Shown: piece by piece, positions 37,821-47,719 of the stretch
How positions within the stretch are numbered: the first letter of the stretch is position 1
Layout: every line of letters begins with the position of its first letter
Assembly (NCBI GenBank): GCA_040357565.1
Contig: JBDODJ010000033.1
From: Cercozoa sp. M6MM
Taxonomy: Eukaryota; Endomyxa: Ascetosporea
Direction: 5' to 3' (one strand)
DNA: 64,000 nucleotides
Translations under genes and position numbers: made by a program
The notes under the pieces: model-generated
What the model saw: the letters and a program-made list of their open reading frames with translations, nothing else
Database searches by the model: none
What the model was told of the DNA's origin: nothing

Positions 37821-39315
37821 AGTGAGGTGCAAGTGGCGCTGCTCAAGACGGTGTTTGCCAAGATGCGTCAGACGTCGCGTGATGTAGTCACTTTGTACAG
37901 ATACACCTGTGGAGTGTATATGTCGTGTACATATATCTTGGGGTACAGGTGGTGACGTCGACGATGGACTTTGCCAAGAAGGTGGTGCGACTGGTCGACA
38001 AGACACAGGTGCTGCTGCCGGTGCTGCCGGACCTGCTGCAGGGCATGCTCTTCTGGTGCGACGAGGCCGACAATCCCTTCCGTTTGCCGCTGCGCAATCT
38101 GTACCCTCCCCTTTAGCCCTTGCCCCTACCTTACTCTTACCCCCTTACCTCGACCCGTCAGACTGGCCAAGCTGATGCGCATCGTGGGCGACGAAGAGAT
38201 CGCGCGCACCTGGCCGGAGCGACATTCGCGACTGTAGAATTTCTTGCCCCCATTGGGCCCCCCCCCCCCGCGCGCATCCCCTGTATGATAGACTGCGCTA
38301 CGTGCGCAAGGAAGAGTCACGACGTCGCAAAACTCGCGCCGACGAAGAGGCAGCCAAGAAGTCGTCGTCGAAGGGTACTCACTCTTAATAATACCCCTCC
38401 CCACACCCTTTACTCTCCACCCGCAGAGGCTCAGACTTTTGAGGACATCTTGCATGCCGACTCGGACGACGAGGAGGTACCCCCTCCCGTGTACCTCTTG
38501 TCCCTGTCTCACCTGCCTATCTTTCACAGAACGAAGATATGCGGGTTGTGCTCGATGACGAGGCCGAGGTATCGTGTCGCGCTTATCCTTCCTTTTATTT
38601 CCTCCTCATACTTCTTGATGATACACAGACGGATCTGCAAGACGGCGGTCTCAGAGTGTTCAAGTCGAGCTCTGCCGTGGGTCAGAAGCGTCGGCGACAG
38701 GCGCTACCGACCGTGCAGGGCAAGCTGCTCGTGTCCGAAAGTATCCTGCCCTGTGTTTGTTGTTGTACCCCCCCCCCCCTACCTGTCCCTGTTTGTGTGC
38801 TCAGACACATCTCAGTCAGTGCTGGGACGCCGTTCGCGAGAGGACGAAACGCCTGACCCGGAGCAGAACGTCCGACCGGCGCTCGGTCACGAGGAGGACG
38901 CACTGCGCGCACGCAAGAGAGTACTTGTCCCTATCTTTCTCTATATCTATCTCTCTATCTATCTCTGTCTGTCTGTATATTTTATATACAACCACATGCA
39001 CACCTGTGCTCCCGTAGGCACGCACCACGGCGCGACAGCAGCGTCGCCAGCAGAAGCAGACACCGGGCGATGGCAGCGCCCTGCACATTACGGCCGTGGC
39101 GCCCTCGATTATGAACAAGCGACACCGCCGCGAGGCCAAGTCGCGCTTCGGCGGCCTCGTGCGTGCCGCCCAGAAGGTGCCCTCTTTTTCTGCGCTCTGT
39201 GCCTCCTCCTTTTTCATGCTGCGTCTTGGTACCGTTATTGCACACATACATACACACACAGGGTGCCTTGCAAGGCCGTCGTGCCGGTGTGCGCGATCGC
39301 GTTAAGAGACGGTAG
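31994..39315 (+). CDS. RRP12: RRP12-like ribosomal RNA-processing/export protein
   Basis: RRP12 is a nucleolar HEAT-repeat protein needed for maturation and nuclear export of pre-ribosomal subunits. About 25 or more short exons are visible. The ATG at 31994 gives MSDPFAHLRRAQGDSAVAS, spliced to AAALLLKSMDEAIKQKDTSK. HEAT-type helices follow: TVVYFGLLMTYLDGEAAERQ, AKKFGACVYLLGHLLPQ, VHRFVDTIAEALLEVMQQLG, RQDARRGLELVLSEASMQLI and ASLHLLSVESQHALLQAVLA. Further on come FLASFGDHAVAYNSIGEG and WCDEADNPFRLPLRNL-type exons. The C-terminal region is charged and basic (SSAVGQKRRRQALPTVQGK; SVLGRRSREDETPDPEQ). It ends APSIMNKRHRREAKSRFGGL, VRAAQK and GALQGRRAGVRDRVKRR (TAG 39313-39315), the family's conserved basic tail. 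Introns carry poly-C and CTTACCC-type tracts, long (CA)n/(GT)n tracts with two 10-N gaps, and four TCCGCGCGGA palindromes. Confidence 0.82.
33869..34006. repeat. (CA)n microsatellite with 10-N gap in an RRP12 intron
   Basis: Long CA tract with interspersed GCAC units at its left edge and 10 N at 33951-33960. Confidence 0.9.
37252..37356. repeat. (GT)n microsatellite with 10-N gap in an RRP12 intron
   Basis: GT tract on the coding strand broken by 10 N at 37300-37309. Confidence 0.9.
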
Positions 39316-39534
39316 TTTCACCTGACCATTCTCAAGCTCCGCTCAAGAAAGCTTGCGTTGACCCGGACGGACGGGAGTTGAGGCATGACCCAAACCATCT
39401 GTTTAGTCGTGCTGTAGCCTCGCCTGAGTTTCTTTCTAGTTGCACATTCAATTCACTTTTTTGCTTCATTTGCATCGAGCTCTGTCCAGTCGTCGCGTTC
39501 GGTTGCATGTCTGCACGTTAAGTCTGTTTGTTTA

Positions 39535-39761
39535 AAATGCACCACCGATTGCTGGAATGCAAAGTAACGGAAGCTATCAGAAACAACACAAATGCGGCTC
39601 AGTGGCGCACAATTGAAGACATACTGGCCAACCCTGAGAACCTAGCAACACTCAACAGAATGCACCAAGGCACCAAGATCTCCTGGGACGAAGAAGCAAC
39701 TGTCGAAGGACAACCAGCCTCCCAGCAGGCAATGGACCGAGAGGTCCCCGACATAGACTAG
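39535..39761 (+). CDS. hypothetical 75-aa protein; stop codon lies in a hairpin
   Basis: The ATG at 39535 gives MHHRLLECKVTEAIRNNTNA and continues WRTIEDILANPENLATLNRM, then ends QQAMDREVPDID at TAG 39759-39761. It is intronless, unlike nearly every other gene here. Its codon use is ordinary and its composition helical and acidic. No family is recognised. The stop codon is inside the left arm of the hairpin at 39750-39799. It may be the surviving C-terminus of a mobile-element protein or a genuine small gene. Confidence 0.4.
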
Positions 39762-39799
39762 GCCACCACTCACAGCAGTGGTGGCCCTAAGTCTATGTC
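39750..39799. repeat. long near-perfect inverted repeat (hairpin)
   Basis: Left arm GACATAGACTAGGCCACCAC pairs with right arm GTGGTGGCCCTAAGTCTATGTC around a loop of about 6 nt. The stem is about 21 bp with a two-base bulge. It overlaps the end of the small ORF and could be a 3'-end/processing structure or an element terminus. Confidence 0.85.
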
Positions 39800-39990
39800 T
39801 GATTGCTTGCTTCGTTATCGAGTGGAGAGACGGGAGGAGGACGACGGGACGACCGACACCGCCTGCGACGCCTCTCTACTTGTAGCCCGCTACCTGCACC
39901 AACCATGAAGTCGACTTCGGTGTCTGGGGAACGTCAAAAGGGGAGTTGTATGGTCCTACCCTAAGCGGGCGGTAGACACGGCCATGCTCT

Positions 39991-40045
39991 TGTGACCCAT
40001 CTCAGACTGGTGCAGGGGAACTACATAGTTGGTTTCCTAGAAGAC
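39991..40045 (+). repeat. dispersed repeat, copy 2
   Basis: GTGACCCATCTCAGACTGGT, followed by GCAGGGGAACTACATAGTTG and GTTTC, matches 11489-11548 in direct orientation. Both copies lie just beyond a gene 3' end. Confidence 0.6.
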
Positions 40046-40205
40046 TCAACTAACTAACTAAGTCAGTTGTTTACGGAACTCAGTATCTAACGCGCGCGAC
40101 GACGGAACGAGGTGGTGGTCGAATGAAAGCGCACTCTGCAAGTGTGCAAATGTTTGCACAGGACCGACCGGACACAATAGCCAGCATCCATCCGAAAAAG
40201 TCAAA

Positions 40206-42271
40206 TTACAGAGGTGAATCGCTGCGTGCGATCTGCCAAGGCCGCAGCAGCTGCAGTCGCTCGTCATCCCTGCGACACATGACAGTGACCGTAGCATGCT
40301 TTACACGCCCAGACTCGGTACGATAGAACCATCTCTGGTGAACAAATCAGGGTACACAATGGCAAAGTCGTCAAACGCGTCATCACCGGCGCCAATGCCC
40401 CAGGTGTCCACAGGTGTGCCACTCACGCCATCTGATTGCAAACACTTTTTGTTCCCCACTGGAAAATCAAAAAAAAAAAAAAAATCGTACAGTCCGTCTC
40501 GCCGATGAGAACGTACTCCAGCACAGACGGGAATGCGCGAATGGTGCGGGACAAGTCCAAGCCTGAATATAAGTACGCTCAATTTTATAATACAGTATGA
40601 ATAGACTAAGAGAAAGACCCATCGGCATCCACGAAAGCAGCACGATTTGTGCCGGCACGTGCGTCAGTGCCTCCTGTGCATCCCATGGTTGCACACTGCC
40701 GCTGCTGGATGGCGCCAGATCGGAGGCAACGAATGTCACACTCAACGACAAAGCACACTGCTGCAACTTGACACTCACTGCACGCTCAAGAAAGTGCGTC
40801 AGTCGACCGTCACCGGCTGGGCAAAAAGCAGAGAGTTCGTGTTCTGCACATACATAACCGTGCAGACAAAAGGGTTTACGTACCTGCAATTTCAAGTATT
40901 TGGATTGAGTTTCGCCTGAGTAACACATGCAATACCAGGTCTAAGCTTCACAGCATCAATATAAAGAGCGCAAGCGAGAAACCGTACCTGCACTGTGACA
41001 CAGGAGAGGCGAAGTTCGCATCCACAAAGGGAAGGTTGAGACAGGTGTCTTTGACAAAAGTGTCGTTGTTGTACTCGAGTGCCCTGGTGATTACGTAGTT
41101 CGCTAGTGCGTCGATGTACTCGAGCGTCCAAACTTCACACAGACGCGACTCGCGGTTCGTTGCGTAGTACAGGAACGATTGCGGCTGCACACAGTGAAGC
41201 ACCACAACTTTAAACGAACAAAAGAGTGTTATGAGTCATGTTATACAGTAATGTAGCGCCTCGGCACGTCTGCGAACGAAAGAGCCCGCGCAACTGTGCT
41301 TCTGTCCTCGAGTGGAATGTTGGTGACCAGATACGGCCATCTTGGGTCCAGGAAGGGAAACACCCTTATCAAAGTCATGTGTCTGAAGTATAGAACGTGA
41401 AAGCAACAGATCTGCACATCGATTTAAATAGAACAGAGTACGAAGGCAAGTATGCCGGCTGCATCAGCAAGTGGACTTCGTAGTCAGACGTATCTTTTTC
41501 CAGAGCTGGTGCGAACAAGCTCACTTCATCGACTTCTTCCGTTTCGCCGCTCTGAGTGATAAGAATTACTTAAGGAAATCCAACGCGTTACCCATCCAAA
41601 GGAACACGAGAGGCTCCCTACATAAAGAAGATTTTCTAGCTCGGCCAGCAGTCGGCTTCCGGCGACATAATTGCGCAGGTAGCCTTGCTCTTGTACTCTA
41701 CACGCGCGCATTTCTAGTTGAACCACTCATTCACAAGCGAGCACAGACCTTGATGGGTGCGCTTTGACTTGTTGCTTCCATTCCCGTTTCGTTGATATCC
41801 GCGAGGCTGAATCAAGCCAATGCATGGGTTTATGAAGCGGTTAGTTGTGACCTACATTTTGCTTGTTTCGAGAGCTCTTTGAAGAGATCGACTCGACCGT
41901 CGGCTAAAGTTTCTTGCAACTTTACCTCAGGTGCTGCAACAAGTGCGTACAATGCATCAGCACGGTCTTTCACCTGCAGTTACGTATGTGCTATGTTGAA
42001 AGTCGAAATCGCAGGCCTGCTTTTCTGTTACCTCTCGCTGCGCACGGAGTACGAGCGACTCGCCTTCGTGACTAAACTTGTCTCCTTCGCTGGGAATGAC
42101 AAGCGAAGGTGCGTTGCGTTCTGCGGTTCAGTTACGACAGTGCGGAACAAATGACACACACGAGCGTTGTGACACTGCACCTTTGTTGGCAAAACGAAGA
42201 GCCTCTTCGCGCGATCGCACACTAGCTTGCACGGGCGAAAGCACGCATAACAATAACAACACGAGAGCCAT
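40206..42271 (-). CDS. unrecognised secreted or ER protein
   Basis: The ATG at 42271 opens MALVLLLLCVLSPVQASVRS, a clear signal peptide. Following exons read RNAPSLVIPSEGDKFSHEGE, VKLQETLADGRVDLFKELSK, NYVAGSRLLAELENLLYVGS, FPFLDPRWPYLVTNIPLEDR and LYYATNRESRLCEVWTLEYI. The chain continues ANYVITRALEYNNDTFVKDT (containing the N-glycosylation sequon NDT), FLERAVSVKLQQCALSLSVT, TIRAFPSVLEYVLIGET and TWGIGAGDDAFDDFAIVYPD. It ends RRDDERLQLLRPWQIARSDS at TAA 40206-40208. Several cysteines and the sequon fit a luminal or extracellular location. I do not recognise the family. It diverges from FolD. Confidence 0.6.
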
Positions 42272-42607
42272 CCTGATCTGTGCCAAAAGCCAAGCGAAAT
42301 CACAGGAAGCAGCTTTTATCAAGTATCGAATTCGCATGGCTTTTGGTTTGTTTTCGCAGTGATGCATTTTTGCGTTTTCTACTTGTCGCACCACCTGTAT
42401 GGTCAGCCCACACTCTCGCTCACCCACGTGTGTGCATCGGGGAGCGCGTTTTTAGCGAGCGGATCGAATCGTTTTTTTTTGTCGGGTGGTTGCGATTTTT
42501 TGCTTATGTCTTACATTTGTGTTGTTGATTCGCAGCGAGTGCAATTGTACCAACAGTGTCATTGATATCTAACAAGCTTCTTTTCGATTTATAACAACTC
42601 TCCGACG
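42272..42607. promoter_or_regulatory. divergent promoter region, secreted unknown / FolD
   Basis: This 336-bp spacer is T-rich toward FolD (an 8-T run at about 42472 and further T runs to 42520). No exon is supported. Confidence 0.4.
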
Positions 42608-43641
42608 ATGGTCGCACGTGTTTTGGATGGTCGTGCGTTGGCATCAACGCTTCTGGTATGGGCATTTTTACTTTTGGCTTGCAGCTGTGCCGAAGATTTG
42701 AGTTTGACTATAGTCGACGCTCAAACCAAAAGTGAGCTCGTTTGCGCAGCAGTTCGCACGACAGCCCACTCTGTCTGTAAGTCCGGCACTTTTTCATATC
42801 TCGGTCGTGCGCATGGTGTTTCTGTAGGTAATACTGGTGGGCGACGACGCTGCCAGTGCGCGCTACGTGATGCGAAAGGAAGAGGTGCGTTTTATTCTAC
42901 ATGTCTGTGTCTATCGTATCTACCTAACAACCTACTGTTGGCAGGCTGCAGAGTCACTAGGTGTCCGTTCTCGTGTCGTTCGTTTGCATGCCTCTGCCAC
43001 GCAGGTATCACCATGCTTGTCGGTTGGTTTCTGTGCTTTTTTAAGAGTCATTTATATGCAGGAGGAGATCCTATCGGCCATCCACAACGAGAACGAAAAC
43101 AGGGAGGTGGACGCGCTGCTGGTGCAGTGCCCGCTACCTGCGCACGTCGACACGCGCAAGGTCGTGCAGGCGATCGACCCGGAGAAGGATGTGGACGGTT
43201 TCCATCCTTCCAATTTGGGCAAGCTGGCCACACTGCCGCCTGCTACATTCGATAACACGTACGGCATTTGCCTCTTTTGGCTGTTGTTGCAACCTCTGAC
43301 ATGTGTGATGTTTGATGTCTGCAGAGTGGACTTTGTGCACGCGCTGCACCAAACGGCGCAATTACCTTGCGCCGCGCAAGCCGTTTTTCGCATGCTGGTA
43401 CGTTTGACCTTGTTCTACTGATGATGATTTAACTCGGATGTTGGGCTGTACAGGTTGAGGCAGGCCACAAAGACTTGCGCGGCAAGAACGTTGTCGTGCT
43501 CGGCCGCAGTTTTCTTGTTGGAAGTACCGTTGGATCCTTCGCTGCTGTTACTGCTGTGTGTCTGTGTCTGTGTCTGTGTCTGTGTCTGTGTCTGTGTCTG
43601 TGTCTGTGTCTTTGTCTGTGTCTGTGTCTGTGTCTGTGTCT

Positions 43642-43714
<73 letters not shown>

Positions 43715-44404
43715 GAGACTAAAACTTGAACGACAGTGCCGGTGATGATGCTGCTGCTGCGTGCGGGTGCCAGTGTGACCAACCTCTCGCGCTTTGACGA
43801 CATCGAGGTCGCCATACCTACGCTGCTGTGTTTTATCGTACTTTTCTGTACCTTTCTTGATGTGAGCAGACCCAGAAACAAGCAGTTCAAAAGGCGGAAA
43901 TAGTGGTACTGAAGTCATCTGCTGCTACAGTGTTTGTATTATCCATGTCGTGCCCATAGATTTGCGCCATCGGCAAGGCCTGTCACATCGGCGCCGATTG
44001 GATAGATCCCGCCAAGCAATGTACGATCATCGATGTCGGCACCAACGTACTTAAGCCTTTGCTGGTCCATTTATCTGTTTTGTTCATACTCATATGTATT
44101 TGAGAAGGTTAGTGACGAAAGAGACGCCGATGGGCGTCGAGTTCTCGTGGGTGACGTCAACCCTGAAGGTACCTTTCTCACCCCCCCCTCGTAGAATAAA
44201 TATAGGTGCTAATGTACTTAGCCGCGAATAATGCGGCTGCAATGACGCCTGTGCCCGGTGGTGTCGGTCCCTTGACTGGTATGTCATTTATTCTTTTGAT
44301 CGACTGTTGTTCTTTATGTTCCTACATGCGCAGTCGCGTGCCTGTTGCGAAATTGCATTCATATCGCGTGTCATCGCGAGAATGCTTCCTTTCAGGCACT
44401 TTGA
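42608..44404 (+). CDS. methylenetetrahydrofolate dehydrogenase/cyclohydrolase (FolD type)
   Basis: This bifunctional enzyme interconverts 5,10-methylene-, methenyl- and 10-formyl-THF in one-carbon metabolism. Exons as read: 42608-42655, 42714-42776, 42828-42884, 42945-43004, 43062-43258, 43325-43397, 43454-43523, 43737-43807, 43870-43905, 43960-44046, 44108-44168, 44219-44279 and a last exon to 44404. The start is MVARVLDGRALASTLL, spliced to STLKPKVSSFAQQFARQPTL. Then come VILVGDDAASARYVMRKEEA, with the catalytic Y-x3-K pair, DALLVQCPLPAHVDTRKVVQ, IDPEKDVDGFHPSNLGKLA, LRGKNVVVLGRSFLVGMPV (cofactor-binding loop) and MTPVPGGVGPLTVACLLRN. Length is about 300 aa, typical of monofunctional FolD without a synthetase domain. 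No presequence is seen, so it is probably cytosolic. The intron at 43524-43736 interrupts the cofactor-loop codons. Confidence 0.9.
43553..43713. repeat. compound (TCTGTG)n-(GT)n tract in a FolD intron
   Basis: A hexanucleotide TCTGTG array runs into a pure GT array without a break, suggesting expansion of one repeat from the other. Confidence 0.9.
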
Positions 44405-44616
44405 CGTTTGTGATTGAAGGTAGTCATGTGCAGTTATTTTCCTGGGCCGGCTAGCCCTAGTCACAAGCATCCGTCATGACCCCAGCCAAGTCGAGCGACC
44501 GCATCCAGTCTCCGCCTTCGCTTCGCTTACTGACTACGTTAGATTGACCAACGTAGTGGACGGGTACAAGTCTGATAGTACTGTATAAGCTAACCGTCCC
44601 GAGCTCGGCCGGCGGG

Positions 44617-45708
44617 TTACAAAAAGGCGAAGACGGCGGAGACGTTGTCGGCCGTGCCGAGTTGCAGTGCTGCCGACACTAGGGAGCGGCAGATTTGCTT
44701 GCCCGAACTACAGCAGCACGTCGGGATAGATAGATACTACATGCGTTGCGTGTAGAGTGCAGAGGGTGGGTGAGCACCTGTGCTGTGCTATACAGAGACG
44801 ACACGTCGCAGAGGCGCGCACGTTGCTCATGACGTCCCAGAGACCGTCGCACGCCACCAGGACACCTAACGGTAGTCCAGTAATAGTACAGAAATACGAA
44901 TGGGAGCGAGGGCAAGAGTGGTACCAATGTCCTCGTCAGGGTCGACATCGTGCACCTCGATCTCGGGATCGGCCGGGATCAACTCGCCAAAGTCGTGGTC
45001 GCCTTTGTAAGTGCAGGTGTATGCGTTGACAGTGTGTATCACCCAGTGTCAGTGAAAAGAAACGCAAAATGTACCGATGGCACGCGAGACAGCGAGCACG
45101 CCGTTTACCCTGCCATCCATTACAGTGCCTGCCAAATGGTGTCCATATGCACGAGTACACAGAGACAGAAAGATCTGGCAGAAGAGCTGGGCACCGTTGA
45201 GACTGCGTATCCGATTTCGTTCGTCTGGTCGCGTGGGTTTATGGTCACGGGACAGCGCGATCGGCGCCTCGTTCTTGCGAATCAGAATGGCGCGACAGTC
45301 GCCCGCATTGGCCTGTAAAAAACCGCGCTGAACTCGCCTGGACAGGGAGAGGAGACAGCCCTAAACGTACAACCCAGAGTCGCCTCAGAGTGTGGTTCAT
45401 AAGGGCGAAGCATGCCTGCACAAGAGGGCATACACCGACATGGTATATACGAGGACACTCAGCGCACCGTTGCTCCGGCTTGTGAGTGTGGAAACTGGCG
45501 TCGGAACTCGCTGTCTACCGTAACGAACGCCTGCGACACCGAACACATCTGATAACAAGGCAAAAGGTGCGCCCAGTGCAAATAAAAAGAGTACCCAGTG
45601 CAGTGCCTCGGCAGGTTCTACATATGCCGTCAACTGTTGACGCAGCAACTCGGGCATCCGCCGTTTGATGAACTACAGGGACAGCAAGGTCAGGGACAAG
45701 AGTCGGCG

Positions 45709-45761
<53 letters not shown>

Positions 45762-47110
45762 AATACCTTGGCAGCCTCGTTGCCGCAGTGTCCGTCGGCG
45801 ACACCAACAAGCGACCAGGCACCGGCGTGGACGCTGCGTTGAGGTGCGCCGGAAGTGTCGTCGCTGGCACTGTCGTTGTTGTTGTTGTTGTTGTTGTTGT
45901 CTCCTAAGTGTGTGTCAGTGGCACCGCCACTGCGTCGTTCATGCTCGCTGCCGTCGCTGTGCTTGTCGGTGTCGTTGTTACAATTCGGGCTGCACGCTTC
46001 TAAGTCGGTCTGACACCACATGCGCACACATAGCAACTGCAGAGACAAGGTTCAAGATACGACAGGTACAATGAAGGGTGACAGAGGCGTGCCAGCGTCG
46101 TCGCTAGTGTCTGACATCTGCTTGCTTACTGCACACAAGACGAACACGGGTGATCTGGGTTCAACTGGGGGTGCAGAGTAAGAGAGGGTACAAACTGGAG
46201 CATGGTTGACACTGTTAGTGTCTTCCGGTTCCGGCGATTCAAGTGGGTTCTATTTCGACACAACCCATACGTTAAAAACAGGCACGGTGCAACAGAGGGG
46301 GAGGAATGGCGGTACATACCACGTAGGGTGGCACCCAGAGCGACAGGTAACGATGACACACGACGACCTCATCCTCCATGTAGGGCCGCTGGCCTTGCTC
46401 CTTGTGGAAACCGCCACGTCGTACTCGTGCCTGACTCAGGTGCAGGAGCCAGGTGGTGTAGGTGCCTCGTGTTGGTGCCAGCACCCTACGGCATGTCCAG
46501 GTGCAACTCCGACAGAAAGGCAGGTAGAGCAGCACAAGAAGTCACCAGACTCGCGACGCGGTTTCCAAAAAGAGCAGACCGACGTCGCTCTGCGCAGGCC
46601 CAGCACAGGAAGCTCGACAGACACAGCACGGAGGGGGGGAAAGCTCGGGTACGCCATCGGGAGGAACGACATGCGGCAGCGCCGGGTGCGAACACTCGCG
46701 AATGCGCCGAACGTCGCATACGTCAATGTGCCCGATCACTTTGGGCTCCAGCTAGACACAAGTGTGCGTGCGTGGCGTGTGTGTGTGCGTGTGTTGTGTC
46801 ACAGGCACCATATGCGCTTCAGAAATCTGGAAGAAAGTACCTTTGACTTGTAGTAGGCGAGTTGACCGTTGGAGTACAAGCGGAAGAAACGACGCTTCCT
46901 GCAACCATGCAAAACACAAACGTGTGCTCGCGCATAAAAATGCCTGTGCCGATGTTGGAGTACCAACTCTTTCGAATCTTGCCTCGTTTTGTCATCCTGT
47001 ACGAATGCACACACACACACAAATACACAGCTTACGTCGACCACAAAAGGACCGAGGAGAACAGAGCACCAGCCATTGAAGATCTCGGTGACGTCGGCAT
47101 CACTTGACAT
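44617..47110 (-). CDS. PP2C-family protein phosphatase with N-terminal PH domain
   Basis: This is a Mg/Mn-dependent Ser/Thr phosphatase. The ATG at 47110 gives MSSDADVTEIFNGW, spliced to MTKRGKIRKSW and KRRFFRLYSNGQLAYYKSK, a canonical PH-domain opening. It continues VIGHIDVCDVRRIREC. The PP2C domain follows with all metal-site motifs: GQRPYMEDEVVV, LVGVADGHCGNEAAK, the segment QANAGDCRAILIRKNEAPIA then LSRDHKP, VLVACDGLWDVMSN and LGTADNVSAVFAFL at the C-terminus (TAA 44617-44619). An Asn run (NNNNNNNN) and an acidic linker sit between the first PP2C motifs near 45850-45900. A (GA)n tract at 45715-45758 is intronic. The PH domain should target the phosphatase to phosphoinositide membranes. 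It lacks the leucine-rich repeats of animal PHLPP. Confidence 0.85.
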
Positions 47111-47719
47111 GTTTGTGGCGCGCGTCTTGCGGCTGCTGCCTATCAGATGCCGCGCAGCTGGTCAACACACGCGTTGTTCTGGGTTCGTAGAAACGTATGG
47201 TGTGGCGTGACTTTGAAACACTCCTGCGGTTGAACACAGTCACAAAACAGCGCCCAACAATCTGGATGCAGAGCGCGACTGGGCCTTGCAGCACCGAGCA
47301 GCAGCACACGAGAACAATACTGGGACAGTGCACTCGTGGTCCCAGTGTGAGCTGTTGCCGGCCTAGTGTCCAGAACGTACTTTCCGTCCAGTGCACTTCT
47401 CACGGTGTGTGACAAGTTCACTTGACGGATTTCAACACCTGGACGAGTATGATGTTAGACGTGCCTCATTGTTGCAAGCAACCACGTACATGCTGCTTGT
47501 TTCATGCATGTTGCCCGCCGACCGATGAATCATCTTTTGCAACGGCATCAACTCGTGATTATTATTTGTCTGTTTCGATCGCCTTTTGTCTGCCGCAGGC
47601 GGCTGTCAACACCTATGCTGTATGCGGCAGTCAGTGGAAAACCTTTATGAGACCGACGTGCTAAAACACCGTAGGTCGAGTGACGCAGCTCCTGATCGGT
47701 TTTGCAATCAAAGTGGTCC
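47111..47719. promoter_or_regulatory. divergent intergenic region
   Basis: A 92-codon open frame on the minus strand (47143-47421) has no recognisable domain or splice-linked partner and I do not call it. The region should include promoters for the phosphatase (-) and the secreted unknown (+). Confidence 0.35.

Larger units (their letters stand above)
39316..40205. other. intergenic region with mobile-element-like remnant
   Basis: It contains a 75-codon ORF, a strong hairpin, a C/G-rich segment and a dispersed repeat shared with 11.5 kb, each listed separately. No reverse transcriptase, transposase or terminal repeat is visible. Confidence 0.5.

Noticed and set aside
42608-42780. FolD read through as a protein with an early hydrophobic segment (LASTLLVWAFLLLACSC)
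   Set aside because: Splicing 42655 to 42714 yields the family-typical LKPKVSSFAQQFARQPTLSVI-type sequence, so the hydrophobic stretch is intron.
47143-47421. 92-codon minus-strand open frame
   Set aside because: No domain, no splice partners, and it lies in a divergent promoter region.
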